DNA of 6,588 bases from GCA-003244245 sp035276605 (GTDB taxonomy: Bacteria > Actinomycetota > Actinomycetes > Mycobacteriales > Pseudonocardiaceae). Under the pieces are notes generated by a model. It was not told the origin of the DNA. It did not search any database and was given only the letters and a program-made list of their open reading frames with translations. The number at the start of each line of letters is the position of its first letter. The first letter of the stretch is position 1. The stretch lies in contig DATELN010000104.1 of assembly GCA_035276605.1 (NCBI GenBank), positions 1 to 6,588 of the forward strand. Direction: 5' to 3'. This document shows, in pieces, positions 1 to 4,937 of the stretch. The position numbers and the translations under genes are program-made.

Positions 1-99
1 CGGGTCTGGGCGCGCGGCGCGGCGCCAGGCGGCCTGGCTCAGCAGTCGCAGCCCGTTGAGTCCGACCATCACGGTGACCCCTTCGTGCCCCGCCACGCC
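1..99 (-). pseudogene. C-terminal fragment of a heavy-metal (P1B-like) P-type ATPase, cut at both ends
   Basis: Read on the minus strand, this stretch encodes GHEGVTVMVGLNGLRLL followed by SQAAWRR. I recognise this as the last transmembrane segment and tail of cation-translocating P-type ATPases, where a GHEGxTVxVxLNGLRLL stretch closes the protein. The family resemblance begins at the Gly codon at 97-99. Upstream of it (higher coordinates) the same frame stays open but reads Thr/Ser/Ala-rich sequence that does not look like the preceding ATPase helix, and the other strand there encodes a STAS domain. So only about 33 codons of a protein of some 650-800 residues are present, the 5' part is missing, and the stop lies beyond the left edge. 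It could not pump metal ions as it stands. The assignment rests on recognising a short conserved tail. Confidence 0.55.
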
Positions 100-307
100 C
101 CAGGCGCAGGCGCTGGTGGTGACGGTGGCCGGGGAGGTCGATGTGCTCACCATCAAACGGTTGCGCGCCGCGCTCGCCGCCGGGTTCGACCAGCTCCGCG
201 GCGGGGAAGTCTTGATCATTGACCTGACCGACGTGACGTTTCTGGGATCGCCGGGTTTACAAACGGCTGCTGGACCACGGCGCTTGCCCTGGTTTGGGTG
301 GCCTTGA
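56..307 (+). pseudogene. Truncated STAS-domain protein (anti-anti-sigma factor-like)
   Basis: The 83-codon frame opens with TTG at 56 and has no convincing ribosome binding site. Residues 19-70 have STAS-fold character: a VVTVAGEVDV strand, a KRLRAAL helix, then VLIIDLTDVTFLGSPGL. In SpoIIAA-type anti-sigma antagonists the matching loop reads D/G-S-S-G-L, and the second Ser is phosphorylated by the cognate anti-sigma kinase; here it is Pro. After GL the family helix and the last strand-helix unit are missing: the frame becomes AAGPRRLPWFGWP and stops, where about 35-40 more residues are expected. I found no continuation in the other frames. The first ~15 codons lie antisense to the ATPase tail, so the native start was probably lost. 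Most likely a dead remnant of a sigma-B-type partner-switching gene. Confidence 0.6.
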
Positions 308-581
308 GCCCCGCCGACCGAACTTCGGCTTTCGCGGGGCGTTCTCCACCAGATCGATGATGTTCGGCAGGCTCTCCCACCAGCGACAACCCCGCCCTAA
401 CGCCGGATTTCGTACCAAATCACTCCGAGCCCCGATGAGTACAGGAGCCAGAGCGGCATCACAACCCGGACGGGCGTCTGACCAGCGAGTCGGACTGCTG
501 GTGGCTGGTCGACCTGAGCGCCACACTTAGTAGCCGACGCCGGTCGGCGTGCAGCCATTTCCGCAGGAGGGGCACAGGGAT
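308..581. other. Non-coding or unassigned stretch with two small hairpins
   Basis: No frame here looks like a real gene. Two hairpin-forming sequences are visible: CCCCGC at 309-314 pairing with GCGGGG at 334-339, with an inner CCGA/TCGG stem (318-321/325-328), directly after the STAS-remnant stop; and ACGCCG-GT-CGGCGT at 537-550, just ahead of the hdeD-like gene's ribosome binding site. The first lacks a T-run, so it is a weak candidate for transcript end processing or termination. The second sits where an operator or mRNA structure could act on the downstream gene. A promoter for the gene at 582 is expected in this gap, but no convincing -35/-10 pair is visible. Confidence 0.4.
565..572 (+). 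promoter_or_regulatory. Strong ribosome binding site fixing the HdeD start at 582
   Basis: AGGAGGGG lies 9 nt before ATG at 582. A longer in-frame reading could begin at GTG 549, but it would put this Shine-Dalgarno inside the coding sequence and add MQPFPQEGHRD, which is unlike the family N-terminus. ATG 582 is therefore chosen. Confidence 0.85.
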
Positions 582-1118
582 ATGGCGGACATCAATCTCA
601 TACGGAAGAGGACCGTGACGGACGTCATCCTTGGCGTCCTGCTTGTGGTGGTTGGTCTGGTCATTCTTGGAGACGTGGTCATCGCCACGGTGGTCACCGT
701 GCGGTTCCTCGGCTGGTTCACGCTCATCGCCGGAATCGTCGAGTTCATCGGCGGCTTCGCGCGCATGCGGGCCGGACATTTCTGGTCGACCGCGCTGGGC
801 GGAGCCCTCCTCGTGGTCCTGGGCCTGCTGATCCTGCGCAACACCGCCACCGCGGCGCTCGCGCTTACCGTGGTCGCCGGTGCGTTGTTCCTCGTCAGCG
901 GCCTCGTTCGGGTGGCCGTCTCGTTCAGCGTCCCCGAGCGGCGGTGGGTACTGCTGTTCGGCGGCCTCGTCTCCATCGTGCTCGGGTTGATCGTGCTGTT
1001 CAACATCGTCCCCGCCACCTTCACCCTGCTGGGCGCGCTCGTCGGCGTGCAAGCTCTGATCGAGGGCATCACACTGGTCCTGCTCGGCCGTTTGCGAGTC
1101 GTCGAGGCGCCCTCGTAG
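582..1118 (+). CDS. HdeD-family (DUF308) six-helix membrane protein
   Basis: The 178-residue product has six hydrophobic segments at about residues 13-34, 38-60, 69-86, 90-114, 122-141 and 145-168, arranged as three hairpins with a Gly-rich pattern (LGVLLVVVGLVIL, GGALLVVLGLLIL, GGLVSIVLGLIVL). That internal threefold repeat and length match the HdeD/DUF308 family. In E. coli, HdeD contributes to acid resistance at high cell density; in actinobacteria these proteins are common, with no firm molecular role, and are usually annotated by homology only. The short N-terminus (MADINLIRKR) is probably cytosolic and the tail ends RLRVVEAPS. The gene appears intact and stands alone among remnants (ATPase, STAS, dehydrogenase), suggesting it was once part of a stress-response group. 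Fold family is fairly sure; function is inferred. Confidence 0.88.
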   Translation: MADINLIRKRTVTDVILGVLLVVVGLVILGDVVIATVVTVRFLGWFTLIAGIVEFIGGFARMRAGHFWSTALGGALLVVLGLLILRNTATAALALTVVAGALFLVSGLVRVAVSFSVPERRWVLLFGGLVSIVLGLIVLFNIVPATFTLLGALVGVQALIEGITLVLLGRLRVVEAPS

Positions 1119-1143
1119 CCGTCGCACCAGAGCAGCTACCACG

Positions 1144-1324
1144 CTGATCAACATTGCGTCTATCGCCGGACTTGCGACGATGCCGTTTGGCAGCAGCTAG
1201 TGCGCCAGCAAGCATGCGGTGGTCGCGATCTCCGAGACGATGCGCCGCGAGCTGGAGATGTTGGAGTTGCCGATCGGGGTGACCGTGGCCTGCGCAGGTT
1301 ACGTGCGCACCCATCTGGTCGAGG
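1144..1324 (+). pseudogene. Short-chain dehydrogenase/reductase fragment with amber codon at the catalytic Tyr
   Basis: Reading from 1144 gives LINIASIAGLATMPFGSS, then TAG at 1198-1200, then CASKHAVVAISETMRREL, and later PIGVTVACAGYVRTHLVE. These are the core of a classical SDR: the N-x-A-S strand end with catalytic Ser, the YxxxK helix (here stop-C-A-S-K), and the VxxxxPGxVxT loop, where Pro is changed to Ala. The stop replaces precisely the catalytic Tyr, a single C-to-G or T-to-G change from TAC/TAT. The N-terminal Rossmann half with the NAD(P)-binding GxxxGxG is absent; the similarity starts abruptly 25 nt after the HdeD stop. The frame is interrupted at 1325, where an IS-like terminus begins. 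About 60 codons remain of a usual 250-300. The gene is clearly dead. Confidence 0.8.
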
Positions 1325-1348
1325 TGTGGGTGCCGCACTGGTCATCCA
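1325..1348 (+). repeat. Left inverted terminal repeat of an IS481-like element
   Basis: The sequence starts TGTGGGTGCCG and matches 22 of 24 bases with the reverse complement of 2392-2415 (mismatches at 1336 and 1344); the two preceding G residues also match. It begins 5'-TGT, as is common for IS481-family ends, and lies only 2 bp outside the stop of a minus-strand transposase remnant, the usual spacing at such ends. It also marks where the SDR fragment breaks off. Confidence 0.65.
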
Positions 1349-1350
1349 GG

Positions 1351-1539
1351 TCATACGACCTGGGAATATTCGTGAATCAGTCCGCCGAGCCGATCGCGGC
1401 GTCGGATGTGAAGCTGGGAAGGCGACGCCGGGGGTGGAAGCGGTTGCAGCGGCGCTGCCTGGTTCAGTGTCCGGTGAGGCCGATGGGCATTGAAGTGCGC
1501 CACGTACTCGGCCAGCACAGCCTCAAGCCGCTGCTCGAC
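1351..1539 (-). pseudogene. IS481-family transposase, C-terminal fragment
   Basis: On the minus strand codons from 1539 to the TGA at 1353-1351 encode 62 residues, including VLAEYVAHFNAHRPHRTL, NQAAPLQPLPP and RRDRLGGLIHEYSQVV. This is the C-terminal end of the rve/DDE integrase-core transposases of IS481-like elements: a xxYNxxRPHRxL block after the catalytic Glu helix, a Pro-rich linker, and a terminal RRDRLGGLIHEYxQV motif. The N-terminal helix-turn-helix and all three catalytic acidic residues are missing. Upstream of 1539 the homologous-looking frame ends, and a different minus-strand frame (DDAAVLDDARATYRVLY) looks more coding-like, so there is a junction or frameshift near 1540-1555. 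The fragment cannot transpose. Confidence 0.75.
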
Positions 1540-1641
1540 CGGTAGAGCACGCGATAGGTCGCGCGTGCGTCGTCTAGGACAGCGGCGTCGTCGGGCGCCA
1601 GCTGCTCGAATCGTGGTGGACGAGTTGCCGCGTCAGCTGGT

Positions 1642-1658
1642 GCCCATAAATTATGGGC
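1642..1658. promoter_or_regulatory. 17-bp perfect palindrome with AT-rich core
   Basis: GCCCATAA-A-TTATGGGC is a perfect inverted repeat with a 1-nt centre. Its AT-rich middle stands out against the GC-rich surroundings. The form suits a dimeric repressor operator or a recombinase/relaxase binding site. No intact regulator gene is nearby to pair with it, so the role is open. Confidence 0.4.
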
Positions 1659-1771
1659 GCTCTGGCGCTGCCACCGCTCCTGCGGCAGAGGCCCCCAAGG
1701 GCAGCAGCCTGGTATGGCGTTCACGCTGCGATTTGCGCGTATATGGTCATGATCATCATTTGTGCGGGTGC

Positions 1772-1792
1772 GTGACGAACTGCGTGATAATC
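1772..1792 (+). repeat. Direct repeat copy 1, left of the tRNA-derived core
   Basis: GTGACGAACTGCGTGA is repeated exactly at 1980-1995. The similarity continues to 19/21 over 1772-1792 versus 1980-2000. Inside each copy GTGA occurs twice, 12 bp apart. The copies lie 115 bp before and 52 bp after the tRNA-Pro fragment, which is how arm-type integrase binding sites are often placed around an attachment core. Confidence 0.6.
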
Positions 1793-1886
1793 ACCACGGA
1801 CGACCACGGACTTCCATGGATCCTGAGGGATGTCTGAACAGGGCAAACCCACTGAAATGCGCTGGTCAGGGCACTATGGTTATTGC

Positions 1887-1928
1887 TTCGGGACGAAGAG
1901 GCCGTGGGTTCAAATCCCGCCACCCCGA
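1887..1928 (+). tRNA. 3' half of a tRNA-Pro(CGG) gene: probable attachment-site core
   Basis: From the anticodon loop onward this is a clean tRNA-Pro. It has loop TTCGGGA (anticodon CGG at 1889-1891), the 3' anticodon stem CGAAG (1894-1898), a 5-nt variable region AGGCC, T arm GTGGG-TTCAAAT-CCCGC (1904-1920), acceptor strand CACCCCG (1921-1927) and discriminator A1928; CCA is not encoded. The 5' half is absent: bases 1882-1886 (ATTGC) do not pair with CGAAG, and no CGGGGTG acceptor strand or D arm lies upstream. A break exactly at the anticodon loop is the hallmark of integration by a tyrosine recombinase into the tRNA 3' end, which leaves a duplicated 3' half at the far junction. A functional tRNA cannot be made from this copy. 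Confidence 0.8.
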
Positions 1929-1979
1929 CAGCAAAACACCTGTCAGCGGCTGTATACGATCAAGTCGCGATGGCCTTGG

Positions 1980-2000
1980 GTGACGAACTGCGTGACTATC
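1980..2000 (+). repeat. Direct repeat copy 2, right of the tRNA-derived core
   Basis: This is the second copy of GTGACGAACTGCGTGA (exact over 1980-1995, 19/21 over 21 bp with 1772-1792), in the same orientation. A copy on both sides of the core resembles an attP arrangement rather than a simple attL or attR, in which one side should be ordinary chromosome. Confidence 0.6.
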
Positions 2001-2159
2001 GAATCCTTTTTCAGGTGGGACATCCCTACCGTTGAGGCTCTCTTGGGGTTCACGGTGGTGATCGTCCGCCGGTTGCGCTCGGGAACCGAGACGAGGCGCA
2101 CGACCGTGATGCCAAGCCGGCAACGCTGATCCACCCGACGAGTTGTAGAAACCAGCAGG
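2001..2159. other. No gene recognised
   Basis: Several frames stay open here because of the high GC content, but none has a ribosome binding site, a recognisable motif or steady codon bias. A minus-strand reading (RLGITVVRLVSVPERNRRT, continuing toward the direct repeat) is mildly coding-like; I cannot assign it. Confidence 0.3.
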
Positions 2160-2357
2160 TCAGTGCGCTGAACTTTGATGAGAGTCGGCGTGAGACGGCG
2201 GCTCTCCCGGCGCGAATCCCTCTGTGGCGCGTGGCAATGCCTCTGTTGTCAGCGTGGTGATCAGCTCGGCCATTGCCGGTGGCCGGTCGTGCTCTTCTAA
2301 CTGTTCGAAGCGGCCACAAGGACAAATTTCGAAGGCCTGGCCCGAAATAATGTCGGA
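2160..2357 (-). pseudogene. Unassigned coding-like remnant with a CPCG motif, no start codon
   Basis: Between in-frame stops (TAG at 2360-2358 and TGA at 2162-2160) the minus strand has 65 open codons. They read AFEICPCGRFEQLEEHDRPP, then AMAELITTLTTEALPRATEG, then a Pro/His/Ser-rich tail. The composition is protein-like (mixed acidic and hydrophobic residues, a plausible amphipathic helix, a CxC pair), unlike the Arg/Pro-rich shadows common in this DNA. There is no proper start: the only ATG (MAELI) is internal and lacks a Shine-Dalgarno. It looks like the 3' end of a gene whose front is lost. I do not recognise the family, and chance cannot be excluded. Confidence 0.25.
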
Positions 2358-2382
2358 CTACCACTGCCAGCGATATCGCAGG

Positions 2383-2514
2383 TCACCGCCGTGGACGACC
2401 AGTTCGGCACCCACACCGCCGCAACAGTGCCGGTTCCCTAGGGTCTTGAGTCGTAAATTTTTGGGTGACCGCCCTGCGGTGATCAAAGCAGCACCGGCCG
2501 GTCCGTGCGAGCAC
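2383..2514 (-). pseudogene. Possible truncated third gene of the glycosyltransferase operon
   Basis: On the minus strand, 37 nt past the stop of the PIG-V-like gene, GAAAGGAG (2528-2521) stands 6 nt before a GTG at 2514-2512, a strong start signal. The frame gives 43 residues (MLARTGRCCF, then DHRRAVTQKF, then Arg/Pro-rich sequence) and ends inside the right inverted repeat. Codon use loses its GC bias after about 15 codons (CAAAAATTTACGACT). I read it as the start of a co-transcribed gene whose body was lost when the mosaic island formed. A 13-bp palindrome GAGCAC-G-GTGCTC (2509-2521) covers the start codon. The product cannot be named; a chance Shine-Dalgarno is the alternative. Confidence 0.35.
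2392..2415 (-). repeat. Right inverted terminal repeat matching 1325-1348
   Basis: Read on the minus strand from 2415 it begins TGTGGGTGCCG and matches the left copy at 22 of 24 bases, plus two further G residues outside. It faces inward. No transposase start follows inside it, which is unexpected for the 5' end of an IS481-type element. Confidence 0.6.
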
Positions 2515-2553
2515 GGTGCTCTCCTTTCGTGAGGCCGCCACGGTATCGGGTGA

Positions 2554-3726
2554 TCAGAACACCACGTACCAGAGGAAGAACAGCGCGGCGAGCACACCCT
2601 GACCTGTGGCGAACACGATCGCCACGATGCGCAGCCAGCGCGGGGGAAGGCGATCGGCGAGCCAGAAGAACAGCGGGAAGGCCACCGCGGTGTAGCGGCC
2701 GAAGCTTTGGAACAGGTGTGTCAGCACAGCGGGGATCACAATCACGGCCAACAGGAGCCCATACGCCGGTTCGAATCGGCGCACCATGTCCCAGCACGCC
2801 ACGATGGTGACCACACACAGCACGATCCCCACGCCGGTGAGACAACCCCAGAGAACACTCTGGTCCACCTGACTGACGATCCGTGGATTAACGACGGAGT
2901 GTTGTCCGATCAATTGCAGGCCCCAGGCCCGCTGGGCGTGGAGGAAGGCCAGCCCATCGCCGAAGCGCATGTGCAGGTAGCTGACGAAGATGGCGGTGCC
3001 GACTCCCGGTGACAGGGCCGCCAGCCATGCACCCACGCGCTGCCGGTTCGTGCTGTGGGGCTCACGTGGCCGCCAGGCCATGAACGCGAGCGGTAACACC
3101 AGCAACGTCCCATGTGGACGCAGCAGTCCTGCCGCCAGCCCGCATAAACACGCCCAGGCCCAAGCGCGGGTGCGCATGGCATAGACCGCGCCGACCATGG
3201 CCAGCAGGAACAGGGCTTCGGTGTAAACGGCGGAGAAGAACAGGGCGAACGGGTAGGCCGCCAGCAGGATCAGTGCCCACCGCGCCCGCTGCTCACCGAG
3301 GTCGATCACCGCCAGCCGATACAGGATCACCATGGCCAGCGTGAACGCGGCCAGATTGATCAGCAGTCCGACCAGCAAGGGATCGAGACCGGTCAGCGCG
3401 GCTCCCGCATGCATCAACGTTGGCAGCAACGGAAAAAACGCCGCGTTCTGACGAGCGAAGACATCCGGATCCCAGTGGTAGCCCTGGGTGGCGATGGAGT
3501 AGTACCAGTAGGTGTCCCAGCGGGCCAGAAGGTTGATCAGCTCATCAGGGGACACCCGCCACAGTCCTTCCCAGACCGGCGGGGGAATCGTGCCTACGAC
3601 CGTCACCGCGACCGCGCCGATGAGCAGGACCGGTAGTCGCGTGCCAACTAGCAGGGTTAGGGCCAGACCTACCCCCTGGAAACGTCCCCGTGTTTCCGTT
3701 GCAGCTGTCTGCCGCTGCTGGATCAT
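2554..3726 (-). CDS. PIG-V-type (Mannosyl_trans2-like) GT-C membrane glycosyltransferase
   Basis: The 390-residue polytopic protein carries PIG-V family hallmarks. After a first helix (about 21-47) the outer loop reads RWDTYWYYSIATQGYHWDP (69-87), with W70-D71 the likely catalytic-loop Asp, then AAFFPLLPTL (95-104). Next come PFALFFSAVYTEALFLLAMV (159-178), a LLRPHGTLLVLPL helix start (201-213), and a C-terminal GRYTAVAFPLFFWLADRLP (343-361). About ten membrane segments are visible. Eukaryotic PIG-V adds the second mannose of GPI anchors; bacterial relatives are GT-C enzymes expected to move a sugar, often mannose, from a polyprenyl phosphate to an acceptor outside the membrane. The ATG overlaps the upstream gene's stop as ATGA, so translation is probably coupled and donor synthase and transferase are made together. 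Family is confident; substrate is inferred. A close paralog begins at the right edge. Confidence 0.85.
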   Translation of the reverse strand: MIQQRQTAATETRGRFQGVGLALTLLVGTRLPVLLIGAVAVTVVGTIPPPVWEGLWRVSPDELINLLARWDTYWYYSIATQGYHWDPDVFARQNAAFFPLLPTLMHAGAALTGLDPLLVGLLINLAAFTLAMVILYRLAVIDLGEQRARWALILLAAYPFALFFSAVYTEALFLLAMVGAVYAMRTRAWAWACLCGLAAGLLRPHGTLLVLPLAFMAWRPREPHSTNRQRVGAWLAALSPGVGTAIFVSYLHMRFGDGLAFLHAQRAWGLQLIGQHSVVNPRIVSQVDQSVLWGCLTGVGIVLCVVTIVACWDMVRRFEPAYGLLLAVIVIPAVLTHLFQSFGRYTAVAFPLFFWLADRLPPRWLRIVAIVFATGQGVLAALFFLWYVVF

Positions 3727-4733
3727 CGCGGTGTCGTCACCGCGCTCGGCCCCGCGGTGCCATGTGCCGCCGTTGTCATGGGCGACGCTTCGCGGAACGG
3801 GTGTGCCTCGTCGGAGTCGTAGCGCACCAGGTAGGTGGGTCGGCCCTGCAGGATGCGATGGATGTTTCCGGTGTACTCGCCGAGCACGCCCAGGCAGAGC
3901 AGTTGCACGCCGCTGAGCAGGACGGTGGTCAGGAGCCAGGGGGTCCAGGTCGGCACAGTGCTGCCGATCAGAGCGAACACCAGCAAGGAGCCACCGGCGA
4001 CGAAGCAGGCAATGCCCAGCCAGGTGGCGATCCGTAGCGGTGAGGATGAGAACGCGGTGATGCTGTTGGTCGCCAGCCGCAGCATCTTGATCAGGGGATA
4101 CTTTGTGCGTCCTGCAATTCGCGGCGCACGTTCGTAGGTCACCTCGGTACTGCTAAACCCCAGCCAAGGGATCAGCAGCCGATAGACCGGCTGCTGTTCG
4201 GGCAGGGCGAGCAGGATCTCGACGGCTGAACGGCTCAGCAGCCGGAAATCACCCGCGTCGCGCGGTATGCGGGCACCGATCAGTCGTCGCATCAGCAGGT
4301 AGTACAGACCGGCTGTGTGGCGTTTGGTCCGGGTGTCGCTGCTGCGGTCGGTTCGTAGCCCGTAGACAACGTCAACGGCATCGCGGCGAGCGAGGTCCAG
4401 CATCTCCGGAATCTTCTCCGGCGGATCTTGGAGGTCCGCGTCGATGCTCACCAGGTACATGCCTTTGGCCCGCCGTAACCCGGCTGTCAGCGCGGCCTGC
4501 TGACCGCAGTTGCGATACAACTGGATGACTCGCAGTTCCCGCCACGTGCGGCGAATCCTGTGCAGGACCGTGGCCGTGCCGTCCGAGCTGCCGTCATCGA
4601 CGGCGACCACTTCGTAGGAAACGCACATTCCGTCGAGAATCGGTCGCAGCCGTTGCGCCATCAAGGGAAAGGCGTCTTGCTCGTTGTAGACCGGGATGAT
4701 CACCGAGAGAACCGGCGGCAGGTCAGTGTCCAC
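3723..4733 (-). CDS. GT2 polyprenyl-phosphate glycosyltransferase (GtrB/ArnC/DPM1-like)
   Basis: The 336-residue protein has a GT-A domain followed by two membrane helices. Motifs in order: VLSVIIPVYNEQ (8-19), VDDGSSDGT (45-53), LYRNCGQQAALTAGL (72-86), the metal-binding DADLQDPPE (98-106), GDFRLLSR (161-168), GRTKYPL (208-214), helices at about 235-257 and 266-286, and GEYTGNIHRILQGRPTYLV (285-303), typical of the GtrB/ArnC subgroup. A polar tail of about 30 residues ends the protein. The family moves a sugar from a nucleotide donor to undecaprenyl or decaprenyl phosphate on the cytosolic face; which sugar cannot be told. The start is GTG at 4733, with GGAG 5 nt upstream. It is the first gene of a leftward operon and overlaps the PIG-V-like gene by ATGA, which suggests it supplies that enzyme's lipid-linked donor. 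Confidence 0.9.
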   Translation of the reverse strand: MDTDLPPVLSVIIPVYNEQDAFPLMAQRLRPILDGMCVSYEVVAVDDGSSDGTATVLHRIRRTWRELRVIQLYRNCGQQAALTAGLRRAKGMYLVSIDADLQDPPEKIPEMLDLARRDAVDVVYGLRTDRSSDTRTKRHTAGLYYLLMRRLIGARIPRDAGDFRLLSRSAVEILLALPEQQPVYRLLIPWLGFSSTEVTYERAPRIAGRTKYPLIKMLRLATNSITAFSSSPLRIATWLGIACFVAGGSLLVFALIGSTVPTWTPWLLTTVLLSGVQLLCLGVLGEYTGNIHRILQGRPTYLVRYDSDEAHPFREASPMTTAAHGTAGPSAVTTPR

Positions 4734-4779
4734 CTACGCTCCAGTTGAAGCCGAGGGTCATGCGTGTCCTGTCGCAGCC

Positions 4780-4820
4780 GAACCGTTTGAACGCCGCAAT
4801 GTTGATCTTCAAAGCGGTTC
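4780..4820. promoter_or_regulatory. Long interrupted inverted repeat (12-bp arms)
   Basis: GAACCGTTTGAA (4780-4791) pairs with TTCAAA-G-CGGTTC (4808-4820), 12 base pairs with one bulged G and a 16-nt spacer. It lies 47-87 bp upstream of the GT2 start. No T-run follows on either strand, so a protein-binding site or an mRNA leader structure is more likely than a terminator. Confidence 0.45.
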
Positions 4821-4920
4821 ATGAGCCTACTCGGGCGCATCACCTGGTTGGCGTAGGCGCACTGAGCGGAATCCACGCGGCGGGCGGGTTCGGTTCAGGG
4901 GAGTTGATAGGGTCCGGTGC

Positions 4921-4937
4921 CGATCAGTGCTTGATCG
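4921..4937. promoter_or_regulatory. Operator-like inverted repeat
   Basis: CGATCA-GTGCT-TGATCG has perfect 6-bp arms with a 5-nt spacer, a form often bound by dimeric helix-turn-helix regulators. It lies about 160 bp ahead of the flippase-like gene. Short repeats of this size also occur by chance. Confidence 0.3.

Larger units (their letters stand above)
1540..1886. other. No intact gene; probable mobile-element remnant
   Basis: No frame here is recognisable as a complete gene. On the minus strand, about 1552-1724 reads TRPPRFEQLAPDDAAVLDDA and onward, acidic and coding-like, but I cannot assign a family. A plus-strand frame starts at the ATG inside the palindrome (1653-1778, about 41 codons, with a hydrophobic AICAYMVMIIICAGA end); it has no ribosome binding site and is probably chance. 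A tandem decamer ACCACGGACG/ACCACGGACT lies at about 1793-1812. The stretch leads into the tRNA-derived site. Confidence 0.35.
1325..2415. mobile_element. 1.09-kb inverted-repeat-bounded mosaic island, IS481-like ends
   Basis: Two near-identical 24-bp ends face each other 1,091 bp apart, the length typical of an IS481-family element, with a transposase 3' end inside the left terminus. The interior is not a complete transposase: it holds a tRNA-Pro 3' half, a direct repeat pair, a palindrome and short remnants. No matching target-site duplication is apparent (left flank ends TCGAGG, right flank starts CCGCCG). Either one element lost and replaced its interior, or the ends belong to two inverted copies whose intervening parts were deleted. 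Confidence 0.45.

Noticed and set aside
309..339. Rho-independent terminator after the STAS remnant
   Set aside because: The stem is plausible but no T-run follows, so it is mentioned only in the spacer entry.
549..581. Earlier GTG start for the HdeD-like gene
   Set aside because: It would place the excellent Shine-Dalgarno at 565-572 inside the coding region and add residues unlike the family N-terminus.
459..1154. Long minus-strand open frames opposite the HdeD gene
   Set aside because: Gln/Glu/Asp/His-rich translation is the usual antisense shadow of a GC-biased membrane gene; no ribosome binding site or motif.
1860..1928. Complete tRNA gene
   Set aside because: No 5' acceptor strand, D arm or 5' anticodon stem can be found upstream; only the 3' half is present.
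1866..2123. Minus-strand frame containing WRDLNPRPLRPE
   Set aside because: That peptide is simply the antisense of the tRNA-Pro T arm and acceptor end, a known source of false gene calls.
1319..2421. Target-site duplication around the inverted-repeat island
   Set aside because: Bases just outside the two ends do not form a convincing direct repeat.
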